A stretch of DNA of 64,000 nucleotides, taken from positions 496,001 to 560,000 of the forward strand of contig CANLQI010000002.1 in the NCBI GenBank assembly GCA_947493325.1. Reading direction: 5' to 3'. The notes under the pieces are model-generated. The model was not told the origin of the DNA. It ran no database searches and worked only from the letters and a program-made list of their open reading frames with translations. This document shows positions 19,175 through 28,003 of this stretch, piece by piece. Within the stretch, counting starts at the first letter, position 1. Each line of letters begins with the position of its first letter. Both the position numbers and the translations under genes were made by a program. This DNA is from an uncultured Sphingomonadaceae bacterium. Lineage in GTDB: Bacteria; Pseudomonadota; Alphaproteobacteria; Sphingomonadales; Sphingomonadaceae.

Positions 19175-20428
19175 TCAAAGGTCTTTGGCGAGCCTGAGGC
19201 CGGTAAACTGCCAGCGTTGGTGCGGGTAAAAGAAATTGCGGTAACTGGCGCGGATATGGCCTTCGGGGGTCGCGCAGCTGCCGCCTTTCAGCACGAACTG
19301 CCCGCTCATGAACTTGCCATTATATTCGCCGACCGCGCCTTCGGCGGCGCGAAAGCCGGGATAGGGGCGGTAAGCGGTACCGGTCCATTCCCACACATCG
19401 CCGAACATCTGCCGCATACCGCGGTCATCACTGTGCATGCTTACCGGCCGGACGGCGCCATATTCGTGCAGGAAATTGCCATGGCCCGTGTCCTGCAACG
19501 CGGCCGCGCTTTCCCATTCTGCTTCGGTCGGCAGGCGCGCGCCGGCCCAGCTGGCATAGGCATCGGCTTCATACAGGCTGATGTGTGTGACCGGCGCATA
19601 TGGGTCGACAGAATGTTCGCCTGTCAGTGTAAACCACCGCCAGCGGCCATTATCCTGTTTTTCCCAATAGAGCGGTGCGCTGATGTTACTGCGCTGTACC
19701 CAGGCCCAGCCATCCGATAACCAGTGCTGCGGATTGTCATAGCCGCCATCTTCGATAAACTCCATCCACTCCGCATTGCTCACCGGGCGGCTGGCGAGCG
19801 CGTGCGGGGTCAGCAACGTCTCGTGGTGCGGACCCTCGCAGTCAAAGGCAAAGCCGTCGCCGTCATGGCCTATTTCCACAATGCCCTGCTTGCCCTCTAT
19901 CCACTGCAGCGGCGTTTCGGAGGATGTGTAGCGGTCATCATCGCGTGCGAACATGGCGGGTTTTAACGGGTTCTGCGCGAACATATGCTTGATATCGGTC
20001 ATCAGCAGCTCTTGATGCTGCTGTTCATGGTTCAGACCCAATATGACAAGCTGCTCGGCATTGCCGGGCTGTTCAAGCAGCGCCCGCATCGCTTCATCAA
20101 CATACGCGCGGTAGCGCAATATTTCATCCAGCGAGGGCCGGGTAATCATCCCGCGCCGGGTACGGGCGTGGCGCTGCCCCTCGGCCTCGTAATAGCTGTT
20201 GAACAGGAAATGATAATCCGGATTAAACGGTTCATATCCATCCAGATGATCGCGCAAAAGAAACGTTTCGAAAAACCATGTGGTGTGCGCCAGATGCCAT
20301 TTGGCGGGCGAGGCGTCTTCCATTGACTGTACAGTCGCATCGGCATCGGATAGCGGCCCGGTGAGCTGGGCCGTAAGCCGCCGTACCCGTGCATATTCCT
20401 GCGCCAGCGAAGGTTCTGGCATATCCAT
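19175..20428 (-). CDS. egtB: ergothioneine biosynthesis sulfoxide synthase EgtB
   Basis: Non-haem iron enzyme joining hercynine to a cysteine thiol with oxygen. N-terminal DinB-like domain with iron ligands in HLAHTTWFFETFLL and NHEQQHQELL; C-terminal formylglycine-enzyme-like domain with EAEWESAA, WEWTGTAYRPY and GGSCATPEGHIR. About 417 residues. A ribosome site GAAGGA lies 9 nt before the ATG at 20428; an in-frame ATG at 20458 has none. No egtA, egtC or egtE is adjacent, so the thiol substrate (cysteine or gamma-glutamylcysteine) cannot be decided here. Confidence 0.93.
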   Translation of the reverse strand: MDMPEPSLAQEYARVRRLTAQLTGPLSDADATVQSMEDASPAKWHLAHTTWFFETFLLRDHLDGYEPFNPDYHFLFNSYYEAEGQRHARTRRGMITRPSLDEILRYRAYVDEAMRALLEQPGNAEQLVILGLNHEQQHQELLMTDIKHMFAQNPLKPAMFARDDDRYTSSETPLQWIEGKQGIVEIGHDGDGFAFDCEGPHHETLLTPHALASRPVSNAEWMEFIEDGGYDNPQHWLSDGWAWVQRSNISAPLYWEKQDNGRWRWFTLTGEHSVDPYAPVTHISLYEADAYASWAGARLPTEAEWESAAALQDTGHGNFLHEYGAVRPVSMHSDDRGMRQMFGDVWEWTGTAYRPYPGFRAAEGAVGEYNGKFMSGQFVLKGGSCATPEGHIRASYRNFFYPHQRWQFTGLRLAKDL

Positions 20429-20605
20429 ATCGCCAAGTCCTTCATTTCTGACCGGCATTATATGTGCGTCGTTATCAATTGGTCTTTCCCGATTATTGCC
20501 GCGTCATCATATGGAACATTGTGCGAACATTTTGCTGTGGGTCAAGTGCTAATTTTGCACCATGGTGTTGCGGGATAATGCGGCGCCTGTCCAAATGTTC
20601 AATAT

Positions 20606-21181
20606 TCAGCGCGCGCCGCCCGGTACCCAGAGCGGATCGCCGCTGTCACGGTTCAGATAGCGGGCCAGCACAAACAGATAGTCGGACAGGCGGTTGATGT
20701 AGGACAGGGCCAGCGGGTTGATCGCTGCCGTATCGGACGCCGCCACAATGGTGCGTTCGGCGCGGCGGGCGATGGCGCGGGCCAGATGCACGGCGGCTGC
20801 GGCTTTGCTGCCACCGGGCAGAATAAAGCTGGTCAGCGGCTCCAGCGCGTCATTCATCGCATCGATTTCGCTTTCAAGCCGTTCCACCTGTGACACAACA
20901 ATGCGCAGTTCCATGTCAGATGGCTCAAAATCCGCGTCCTCCTGTGCCGGGGTTGCAAGGTCAGCGCCCAGATCAAACAGATCATTTTGAATAATGCTGA
21001 GCTGGCTTGCCGCATCGCCCTTGCCCATTTCGACGATCGCCATGCCAATCGCACTATTGAGTTCATCCACATCGCCAATTGCGGCCATGCGCGGGTCATG
21101 TTTGGCAATGCGCGATCCGTCGACCAGGCCAGTGGTGCCATCATCGCCCGTGCGGGTGTAGATTTTATTGAGCTTTACCAT
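20606..21181 (-). CDS. PduO-type cob(I)alamin adenosyltransferase
   Basis: Transfers adenosyl from ATP to cob(I)alamin to form coenzyme B12. 191 residues with the PduO signature: TRTGDDGTTGLVDGSRIAKH at the N-terminus (ATP site), DVDELNSAIG, and the C-terminal RAIARRAERTIVAAS and INRLSDYLFVLARYLNR. No corrin biosynthesis genes and no cobalamin riboswitch-like element are seen around it. The HIG1-like gene lies 24 bp upstream on the same strand. Confidence 0.94.
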   Translation of the reverse strand: MVKLNKIYTRTGDDGTTGLVDGSRIAKHDPRMAAIGDVDELNSAIGMAIVEMGKGDAASQLSIIQNDLFDLGADLATPAQEDADFEPSDMELRIVVSQVERLESEIDAMNDALEPLTSFILPGGSKAAAAVHLARAIARRAERTIVAASDTAAINPLALSYINRLSDYLFVLARYLNRDSGDPLWVPGGAR

Positions 21182-21205
21182 GCGCGTTCAGCATAGGACC
21201 CTAAG

Positions 21206-21430
21206 CTAGGCACGGGTCGCCATCATCAATATGACAAGCACGACGATGGCCAGTGCCTGATATTTGATGCGGTTGAACATCATCTTGTTCTGCATCTGGT
21301 GCGATTTACCGACGCCATCGGATTTCAGGTCCTCCTCCGTCATTTGCAAAAATGCGATGAGACCGCGCACCAGCGATATGACCACCATGGCCACAAGTGC
21401 GATTACGACAATGATAAGGAATGTCTGCAT
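21206..21430 (-). CDS. twin transmembrane helix small protein (HIG1-like)
   Basis: 74 residues with two membrane helices (residues 3-27, FLIIVVIALVAMVVISLVRG; and about 55-72, YQALAIVVLVILMMATRA) joined by a charged loop containing NKMMFNRIKYQA. This is the pattern of the alphaproteobacterial HIG1-domain small proteins, relatives of a mitochondrial cytochrome-oxidase assembly factor. Between gluQ (9 bp) and the adenosyltransferase (24 bp), probably one transcript. Confidence 0.85.
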   Translation of the reverse strand: MQTFLIIVVIALVAMVVISLVRGLIAFLQMTEEDLKSDGVGKSHQMQNKMMFNRIKYQALAIVVLVILMMATRA

Positions 21431-21439
21431 ACGCTCAAT

Positions 21440-22291
21440 TTAGGCATTATCCGGCGAAATGCCAGCGGGAAATATGCCCTTGCGCAGATCGCCTGCTATT
21501 TGCCGCCCGTCCGCGCCGCTTTGCCGTAGCTGCGACAGCGATGGCGCCTTTTCGCTCTTTGACAGTTTCCGGCCATCCGCGCCGGTAAGCAGCGGGTGAT
21601 GGTGATATGCGGGCGTGGGCAGTTCCAGCAGCGCCTGCAGCAACCGGTGGATGTGTGTTGCGGTGAACAGGTCCATGCCGCGCACAATGTTTGTCATGCC
21701 GTCCGCCGCATCATCCAATGTGGCGGCCAGATGATAGCTGGCGGGCGCATCCTTGCGCACCAGTACCACATCGCCAAATATGGCGGGCGCAGCCTGCACT
21801 GTGCCAGCGGCCATATCGTGCCAGTGCAATGGGCCTGCAATCTCCACCGCGCGGGCCATATCCAGACGCCAGCTATGCGGTTTGGACAAATCGGCTTTGC
21901 CGCCGCGGCAGGTGCCAGGATATACCAGACCTTCCGGGCCTTTGGTTTGCGCCGCCTTCTCTATTTGCGCGCGCGTGCAGCTACACGGGTAGAGTAGCTC
22001 CATCGCCTTTAGCTGCGCCGCGGCTGTATCATAGCTTGCGAGCCGTGCCGACTGAAACACTGGCGCATCATCCCATTCGAGCCCGAGCCAGCCGAGATCC
22101 GCATATATCGCCTCGACATATTCTGGGCGGCTGCGGCCCGCATCAATATCCTCGATCCGAAGGCAGAATTCGCCGCCCTTCGCGCGCGCCAGATCATGTG
22201 CCAGAACCGCCGAATAGGCATGGCCCATATGCAGATATCCATTGGGGCTGGGGGCAAAACGGGTGCGCATTAACGGGAACCGCTCCACCAC
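21440..22291 (-). CDS. gluQ: glutamyl-Q tRNA(Asp) synthetase
   Basis: Glutamylates queuosine at position 34 of tRNA-Asp. 283 residues: catalytic core without the anticodon-binding domain of GltX. Motifs are the HIGH variant in HMGHAYSA, FCLRIEDIDAGRSRPEY, Cys pair YPCSCTRAQ with the distal YPGTCRG (zinc site of GluQ), and KLSKS in GRKLSKSEKAPS. The length and the zinc cysteines separate it from full GltX. Confidence 0.94.
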   Translation of the reverse strand: MVERFPLMRTRFAPSPNGYLHMGHAYSAVLAHDLARAKGGEFCLRIEDIDAGRSRPEYVEAIYADLGWLGLEWDDAPVFQSARLASYDTAAAQLKAMELLYPCSCTRAQIEKAAQTKGPEGLVYPGTCRGGKADLSKPHSWRLDMARAVEIAGPLHWHDMAAGTVQAAPAIFGDVVLVRKDAPASYHLAATLDDAADGMTNIVRGMDLFTATHIHRLLQALLELPTPAYHHHPLLTGADGRKLSKSEKAPSLSQLRQSGADGRQIAGDLRKGIFPAGISPDNA

Positions 22292-22466
22292 CTATAGAGT
22301 AACCCATTCGCCACACTATCCACATATTGTGGCTGTAGCCATCTTGACCTTACCGCCATGCTCATGTTCATAGTTTCTTGCATATTGTCATGCGCGTGTC
22401 ATGAAAATGATTCATGTGCAGGCGTGACAGGCAAGGAGAAACAGCGAAAGGATGTGCGCATAAGGC

Positions 22467-23105
22467 ATGTTTGACCTGGACCAACTGAAGCAGAGCGGCC
22501 GCGATACAGCGGGCGATAATGCGAAAGAGCCGCGCTTTGACCAAAGCCCCGATGCACATCGCCATCCTGACAGTTGCCCCGCCCTGGTCCTCAACGCCGA
22601 TTATACACCCTTAAGCTATTATCCGCTCAGCCTGTGGCCGTGGCAGACATCGATCAAGGCCGTATTCCTGGACCGGGTCAATATTGTCAGCAGCTATGAC
22701 CGCATGGTGCACAGCGCGTCGATGGAAATGCCGATCCCGTCGGTGATCGCGCTGAAAGACTATGTAAAACCGTCCGAGCATCCGGCATTTACGCGGTTCA
22801 ACCTGTTCCTGCGCGACAGTTTCCTGTGCCAATATTGCGGCTCGGGAGACAATCTGACTTTCGATCATATTATCCCACGCCGGCTGGGCGGCAAGACGAC
22901 ATGGGAAAATGTCTGCGCCGCCTGCAGCCCGTGCAATATGAAAAAGGGCGGCCGCACGCCGCAGCAGGCGCATATGCAGCTGCGCGAGCGTGCGATCAAA
23001 CCCACAACGTGGCAATTGCAGGACAAGGGCCGCGCCTTCCCGCCCGGCTACCTCCACGAAACCTGGCGCGACTGGCTCTATTGGGATATCGAGCTGGAGG
23101 CTTGA
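22467..23105 (+). CDS. HNH endonuclease family protein
   Basis: 212 residues with a C-terminal HNH domain: CQYCG, NLTFDHIIPRRLGGKTTWEN, and CAACSPCNMKKGGRTPQQA supply the two zinc CxxC pairs and the H-N-H residues. The N-terminal half (LVLNADYTPLSYYPLSLWPW) matches the widespread bacterial HNH group usually found as a single chromosomal gene; function is not established and it need not be a restriction or homing enzyme. Downstream lies a 600-bp gene-free repeat region. Confidence 0.88.
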   Translation: MFDLDQLKQSGRDTAGDNAKEPRFDQSPDAHRHPDSCPALVLNADYTPLSYYPLSLWPWQTSIKAVFLDRVNIVSSYDRMVHSASMEMPIPSVIALKDYVKPSEHPAFTRFNLFLRDSFLCQYCGSGDNLTFDHIIPRRLGGKTTWENVCAACSPCNMKKGGRTPQQAHMQLRERAIKPTTWQLQDKGRAFPPGYLHETWRDWLYWDIELEA

Positions 23106-23314
23106 TGAACCGGGCAGCGGCTTTCCAACTCTTAGCTTCGCATTGCTTCGCACCTAGGAACGTGTTGATACTGCCAATGTAGGATAAATTCTGTTGGATT
23201 TGACGGATGTTGGGTTTGCGATATTGAGAAAGAGCAAGCGGCGACCTGACCATGATTGCCTATACGGCATTGGCTGATGTGTAGGACAGCGCTTTGTAAA
23301 ACATCTTCCATCTG

Positions 23315-23397
23315 TCGACAGTTCGAGCGAGCAATTGCCGTGCGCAAACGCGACCGCGCCGGGCCCTATTGGTCCAAACCCCATCGGAGGCATTCAC
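23315..23397 (-). repeat. solo copy of the arm of the 32-kb palindromic element
   Basis: Read on the minus strand it follows the order of the left arm at 32066-32150: GTGAATGCCTCCGATGGGGT, then a GG-CC rich hairpin and a GCGC-rich hairpin. The block CCCCATCGGAGGCATTCAC is identical in both places; the hairpin parts diverge. Confidence 0.65.
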
Positions 23398-23406
23398 AAT
23401 CAAATT

Positions 23407-23476
23407 GTCATTCCTGCGAAAGCGGGAATCCATCCCCCGGCCTTTCGCGGGAATGACGAGTTACATGTCGGAATGG
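23407..23476. repeat. REP-like unit, copy A
   Basis: Contains the inverted repeat GTCATTCC (23407-23414) / GGAATGAC (23450-23457) and a tail; bases 23447-23476 are identical to 23633-23662 over 30 bp. Confidence 0.7.
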
Positions 23477-23608
23477 AATAGACACCAACTTCTTTCAGGA
23501 TTCATGGCACAATCGTAAAGCAGTTTTGACGAACTGGAGAACAAACCTTGCCGCCCGTCATATCCAAAACTGCAAAAAGCTTCACAACAGCTGCATGTAA
23601 GCGCGAGT

Positions 23609-23662
23609 GTGGTGAGATAGATTCCCGCTTCTGCGGGAATGACGAGTTACATGTCGGAATGG
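23609..23662. repeat. REP-like unit, copy B
   Basis: Starts GTGGTGAGATAGATTCCCGC and continues through a CCCGC/GCGGG hairpin to the 30-bp segment shared with copy A (23633-23662). The GTGGTGAGATAGA start recurs at 41136. Confidence 0.7.
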
Positions 23663-23705
23663 TATAATTACCAAACAAGTTCATCACGACGGTTTATTGA
23701 TCGCC

Positions 23706-24515
23706 TCAAAGCTCCGTCCGTAGACTCCACAATTCCGGAAATGCCCGTTTGCTGAGTGTGCTTTGCAGATAGCTGACGCCCGAGGTGCCGCCGGTGCCCA
23801 TTTTGCCGCCGATGATGCGTTCCACGGTGATGACATGTTTGTGCCGCCAGGTGGCGAGCGCATCGTCCAGGTCGACCAGTTTTTCGGCAAGCTGGTACAG
23901 CTCCCAATATTGTCCGGGATCGCGGTAGACGGTAAGGAACGCTGCCTCGACCGCAGGTGAAGCTGTGTATGGCTTGCTCCAGTCGCGCTCCAGATGGCTT
24001 TTCGGAATATCAAAACCCTTGCGCGCCAGTGCCGCGATGGTGTCGTCCCATACGCCGGGGTTTTCCAGCGCGTGGCGCATCGCTTCCTGCGCATGCGGCC
24101 GGTCTTCCTGATATTTCAGGAAACCCTTGTCTTTCAGGCCCAGCATATATTCGACCGCGCGGAACTGGTCGGACTGGAAACCGCTGCTGGGGCCAAGTCC
24201 GGCACGAAATTCGGTATAATCGCTCGGCGTCATGGTGGACAGCACGTCCCAGCTGAGCGTCATGACCGCCTGAATCCGGCTGACCCGCGCCATTGCCTTA
24301 TAGGCAGGGACCAGATGATCCTCGGCAATCTGCCGCTTGGCAAGGCGCAGTTCGCGGATGATCTGTTTCAGCCACAGTTCCTTGGTCTGGTGAATGATGA
24401 TGAACAGCATCTCATCGCCCATTTCCGTCTGCGGGTGCTGGGTATCCAGCAACGTATCCAGATCCAGATAGCGGGCATATGTCATGGGCGAAGGGGTGGG
24501 TGTGTTTTTACGCAT
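23706..24515 (-). CDS. kynA: tryptophan 2,3-dioxygenase
   Basis: Haem enzyme opening the indole ring of tryptophan to N-formylkynurenine. 269 residues from ATG 24515 fit the bacterial enzyme. Recognisable are TYARYLDLDTLLDTQHPQ, the substrate/haem region EMLFIIIHQTKELWLKQ, LGPSSGFQSDQFRAVEYMLG and GGKMGTGGTSGVSYLQ. No kynureninase or formamidase gene is adjacent. The longer frame starting at 24623 adds a segment with no family match and crosses a terminator hairpin. Confidence 0.95.
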   Translation of the reverse strand: MRKNTPTPSPMTYARYLDLDTLLDTQHPQTEMGDEMLFIIIHQTKELWLKQIIRELRLAKRQIAEDHLVPAYKAMARVSRIQAVMTLSWDVLSTMTPSDYTEFRAGLGPSSGFQSDQFRAVEYMLGLKDKGFLKYQEDRPHAQEAMRHALENPGVWDDTIAALARKGFDIPKSHLERDWSKPYTASPAVEAAFLTVYRDPGQYWELYQLAEKLVDLDDALATWRHKHVITVERIIGGKMGTGGTSGVSYLQSTLSKRAFPELWSLRTEL

Positions 24516-24607
24516 AGTGCCGTGTAACGCTGCGCCGCGCATATGCCAAGTATGGCGCGAATTTGCAGGCGCTGCCATCCGCACTGCATTCTCTTTGCCG
24601 CAAAAGA

Positions 24608-24635
24608 AAAAGGCCGGAAACATATCCGGCCTTTT
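24608..24635 (-). terminator. intrinsic terminator after the four-helix stress protein gene
   Basis: Perfect 11-bp inverted repeat AAAAGGCCGGA / TCCGGCCTTTT with a 6-nt loop, 22 bp past the stop of the minus-strand gene at 24657; U-tract present. Confidence 0.85.
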
Positions 24636-24656
24636 CCAATAATCTATATGTCAAAA

Positions 24657-25106
24657 TTAGCTGACAAACTGGCTTTTCAGCTGGCTCATCTGGTCATGAC
24701 CTTCGCGCACAGACGTAAAGACCTGCTGTACAAGCTGACGTGATTGCGGCTCAAGATCATCGTCTTGCAATGCGCTTTCGAATTTCTCTTTGATATGGTC
24801 TTCGCCGCGCTCGACTTCGGCAATAATTGCTTCGTCATCGGTGCCGGTAACGGCGTCGCGCAAATTGGTGAACACCCGGTGTGCGCCCGCAAGGATTGTA
24901 CCATCATCTTCGGGATTCTCGCCCAGACGGCGCACCTCGTCTTTCAGCTGTTCGGCGACTTCACGGCGTTCTTGCGCGCGTTCACGGAACATTTTGGCAA
25001 AACGATCGCTGGTAGCATTATCGGCAGCTTCACGATAACCATCCACACTGTCGATGGTTGTTTCGATCAGTTCGTTAAGGGTGGAAACGTTGGTATTGCC
25101 TAACAT
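24657..25106 (-). CDS. PA2169 family four-helix-bundle protein (DUF2383)
   Basis: 149 residues, all helical and highly charged, with the DUF2383 pattern: LNELIETTIDSVDGYREAAD, FRERAQERREVAEQLKDEV and a C-terminal GEDHIKEKFESAL segment in a ferritin-like arrangement. Exact function unknown; such proteins are commonly induced by general stress. An exact EcfG-type promoter lies upstream and an intrinsic terminator downstream, so it is a self-contained stress gene. Confidence 0.88.
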   Translation of the reverse strand: MLGNTNVSTLNELIETTIDSVDGYREAADNATSDRFAKMFRERAQERREVAEQLKDEVRRLGENPEDDGTILAGAHRVFTNLRDAVTGTDDEAIIAEVERGEDHIKEKFESALQDDDLEPQSRQLVQQVFTSVREGHDQMSQLKSQFVS

Positions 25107-25153
25107 TATTTTCTCCTAAAATTGGTTGTTGAACTTTGATATTGCAACTCATT

Positions 25154-25178
25154 AACGTTAAGTGGTCATTAGGGTTCC
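25154..25178 (-). promoter_or_regulatory. EcfG-type general stress promoter
   Basis: Minus strand reads GGAAC, 16 bp, CGTT, an exact match to the alphaproteobacterial EcfG (PhyR-controlled) consensus, 48 bp upstream of the DUF2383 gene start. Confidence 0.75.
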
Positions 25179-25286
25179 GTATTTTCTGGAAAAATATTCC
25201 GTGTGATGGATGACAACGCTGCCATAATCGGAGTTCTGTCAATTTCAGCCCTTGACCGAAACCATATTGCAATGCAGCATGGCGAT

Positions 25287-27989
25287 ATGAACACGCCCAC
25301 CTCCCCCATTTCGCAAAATCCCGATATTCGCTATCTTGGCAAGATATTGGGGGACGTCATCCGCGCCTATGGCGGGGAGAAACTGTACCGGCAGACCGAA
25401 TATATCCGATCCGCCAGCGTCGATCGTTATCGCGGGATTGCGGGCACAGATGGCGAAGAAGGCGCGATTGATACCGGGCTGGATGCGCTCAGCCTGGATG
25501 ACACCTTGTCATTCGTGCGCGGTTTCATGCTGTTCTCGCTGCTGGCGAATCTCGCCGAGGACCGGCAGGGCGTGTCGCGTGAGCAGGGCGCGACTTTTGC
25601 CGAAGCGGTGGCAAAGCTGAAATCCGAAGGCGTCGATGACCGGGCGATCAGCTCGCTGCTCGACCATGCGCTTATCACGCCGGTGCTGACCGCACACCCG
25701 ACAGAGGTGCGCCGCAAGTCGATTATCGACCATAAGACGCGCATTGCGGCCCTGATGCGGATGCGCGACGGCGGCGCGGAAACCACCGAAACCGGCGATG
25801 TGATCGAGGAAGCGATTTACCGGCAGGTGGCGCTGCTGTGGCAGACGCGCTCACTGCGCAAGGACAAATTGTTTGTCACCGATGAGGTTGAAAATGCGCG
25901 CACCTATATGCGCGATGTTTTCCTGCCGGTGCTGCCCGCGCTTTATGCGAAATGGGAACGCGAACTGGGCGAACGTCCGCCAAGTTTCCTGAAACTGGGC
26001 AGCTGGATTGGCGGCGACCGGGATGGTAATCCGTTCGTCAATGCGGAATCGCTGCGCTACGCGCTGGCGCGCTCTGCCGAATCGGTTATCGGCTATTATC
26101 TGGAAAGCGTGCATGCACTGGGCGCGGAGCTCAGCATTTCCACCTATCTTTCCAATACGCCTCAGGACGTTCTGGCGCTGGCCGATGCCAGCGGTGACGA
26201 TGCGGTCAGCCGCAAGGATGAACCTTATCGCCGCGCCTTGTCAGGCATCTACGCACGGCTCAGCGCCACGCACGAAAAGCTGACGGGCAAGCCGAGCGCG
26301 CGCCCTTCGCAGATTGTGGCGCAGCCTTATGATTCGCCCGGGGATCTGCGCCGCGACCTGGTGATCATTGCAAGCGGGCTGGCCGCGGACGGCGATGGCA
26401 CTTTGGCAAGCGGCGGCGCATTGGGGCGGATTATCCGCGCGGTCGAAACATTCGGTTTTCACCTGTCCACACTGGACCTGCGCCAGAACAGCGATGTGCA
26501 TGAACGCGTGGTGACAGAGCTGTTTGCGGCTGCCGGGGTGGAGGCAGATTATGCCGCGCTGGACGAGGCGGCGCGTGTCAAACTGCTGCAATCCGAACTT
26601 TCGCACAACCGCCCGCTTGCCGATAAATGGCATGGATATTCGGAAGAGACTGAAAAAGAGCTGGGCATTATCCGTGCCGCGGCCGAAGCGCACGCGCTTT
26701 ATGGCCCGGCGTGCATCACCACCTATAATATCAGCCAGACCGAAAGTGTGTCGGACATGCTCGAAGTCTATGTGCTGCTGAAGGAAGCGGGGCTGTACCG
26801 TGCGCCGACGGGCAAGGAAACCCGGCCCAGGGCAGCGATCATGTCAGTGCCACTGTTTGAAACGGTTGCCGACCTTGAAAACGCGCCGGAGACAATGCGT
26901 GATTTCCTGTCGCTTGATGTGCCGAAATCGCTGGCGAGGCAACGCGGCTATCAGGAAGTGATGATCGGCTATAGCGACAGCAACAAGGATGGCGGCTATA
27001 TTACCTCGACCTGGGAACTGCATCAGGCGAGCCTCGCGCTGGCACCGGTGTTCGAGGAGGCCGATATCCGTATGCAGCTGTTCCATGGCCGCGGCGGTGC
27101 GGTCGGGCGCGGCGGCGGGTCCGCATTTGGCGCGATCCAGGCACAGCCGCGTGGCACGGTGCAGGGGCGCATCCGCATCACCGAACAGGGCGAGGTGATT
27201 GCCGCCAAATATGGCACAGTCGATGTTGCGATGACCAATCTGGAGGCGATGACCTCCGCGACTTTGCTGGCTTCGCTGACGCCGGAGAAACTGGCCGCCA
27301 CGGACAAAAAGCGGTTTTCAGATGCCATGACGCGGTTGTCGGCGCGTGCGTTCAAGGCGTATCGCGGACTGGTGTATGAGACCGAAGGCTTCAATACATT
27401 CTTCCGGCAGATGACACCGATCGCGGAGATTGCCGGCCTGAAAATCGGTTCGCGCCCGTCGAGCCGCAAGAAAAGTCAGCAGATTGAAGATCTGCGCGCC
27501 ATACCCTGGGTGTTCAGCTGGGCACAGGCCCGTGTGATGCTGCCCGGCTGGTACGGTGTCGGGCAGGCGCTGGATGAATTTGAGGACAAACAACTGCTGC
27601 GCGACATGGCGGCGGGCTGGCCGTTCTTTGCCGCCACGCTCGCCAATATGGAAATGGTGCTGGCAAAATCGGACATGACCATCGCGGCGCATTACAGCGA
27701 ACTGGTCGAGGATGCGGCGATGCGTGCGACAATTTTCGGACGCATCAAAAGCGGCTGGAACCTGGCGCATGATGGTCTGCTGGATGCGACACAGCAGGCG
27801 CATCTGCTGGAGAACAACACCCCGCTCGAAAATTCGATCCGGCTGCGGTTGCCCTATATCGAACCGCTCAATCTCTTGCAGATCGAACTCATCAAACGCC
27901 ACCGCGCGGGCGAAGATGACGAGCGCATATCCGAAGGTATCCAGCTATCGATCAACGCGATAGCCACGGCGCTCAGGAATAGTGGTTAG
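25287..27989 (+). CDS. ppc: phosphoenolpyruvate carboxylase
   Basis: Anaplerotic carboxylation of PEP to oxaloacetate. About 900 residues from ATG 25287; upstream in-frame ATGs at 25203 and 25272 would only add an unconserved leader. Catalytic motifs are LTAHPTEVRRKSI (catalytic His), GGDRDGNPFV, GYSDSNKDGGYITSTWEL and the FHGRGGAVGRGGG loop; the C-terminus ends in the expected short Gly-terminal tail (ALRNSG). Confidence 0.96.
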   Translation: MNTPTSPISQNPDIRYLGKILGDVIRAYGGEKLYRQTEYIRSASVDRYRGIAGTDGEEGAIDTGLDALSLDDTLSFVRGFMLFSLLANLAEDRQGVSREQGATFAEAVAKLKSEGVDDRAISSLLDHALITPVLTAHPTEVRRKSIIDHKTRIAALMRMRDGGAETTETGDVIEEAIYRQVALLWQTRSLRKDKLFVTDEVENARTYMRDVFLPVLPALYAKWERELGERPPSFLKLGSWIGGDRDGNPFVNAESLRYALARSAESVIGYYLESVHALGAELSISTYLSNTPQDVLALADASGDDAVSRKDEPYRRALSGIYARLSATHEKLTGKPSARPSQIVAQPYDSPGDLRRDLVIIASGLAADGDGTLASGGALGRIIRAVETFGFHLSTLDLRQNSDVHERVVTELFAAAGVEADYAALDEAARVKLLQSELSHNRPLADKWHGYSEETEKELGIIRAAAEAHALYGPACITTYNISQTESVSDMLEVYVLLKEAGLYRAPTGKETRPRAAIMSVPLFETVADLENAPETMRDFLSLDVPKSLARQRGYQEVMIGYSDSNKDGGYITSTWELHQASLALAPVFEEADIRMQLFHGRGGAVGRGGGSAFGAIQAQPRGTVQGRIRITEQGEVIAAKYGTVDVAMTNLEAMTSATLLASLTPEKLAATDKKRFSDAMTRLSARAFKAYRGLVYETEGFNTFFRQMTPIAEIAGLKIGSRPSSRKKSQQIEDLRAIPWVFSWAQARVMLPGWYGVGQALDEFEDKQLLRDMAAGWPFFAATLANMEMVLAKSDMTIAAHYSELVEDAAMRATIFGRIKSGWNLAHDGLLDATQQAHLLENNTPLENSIRLRLPYIEPLNLLQIELIKRHRAGEDDERISEGIQLSINAIATALRNSG

Positions 27990-28003
27990 GGCATCAGGTA
28001 GAG

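Larger units (their letters stand above)
23106..23705. other. gene-free repeat-bearing interval
   Basis: No credible coding sequence: open frames are short, start-poor and show no recognisable protein. The interval carries two kinds of dispersed repeat, a single copy of the palindromic-element arm (23315-23397) and two REP-like units sharing a 30-bp identical segment (23447-23476 and 23633-23662). Confidence 0.7.

Noticed and set aside
18015-20605. Cobalamin riboswitch near the adenosyltransferase gene
   Set aside because: No B12-box-like sequence or suitable long leader is visible upstream of that gene; the upstream neighbour is only 24 bp away.
22467-23105. HNH gene as a homing endonuclease or a defence nuclease
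   Set aside because: It matches a ubiquitous stand-alone HNH group and no intron, intein or defence genes flank it; nearby repeats alone are not evidence.
23132-23393. Minus-strand frames of 71-79 residues in the gap after the HNH gene
   Set aside because: They overlap dispersed repeats and carry no recognisable domain.
23401-23662. CRISPR-like array from the repeated GAATGACGAGTTACATGTCGG segment
   Set aside because: Only two copies, 186 bp apart, with no regular spacers; a REP-like unit explains it.
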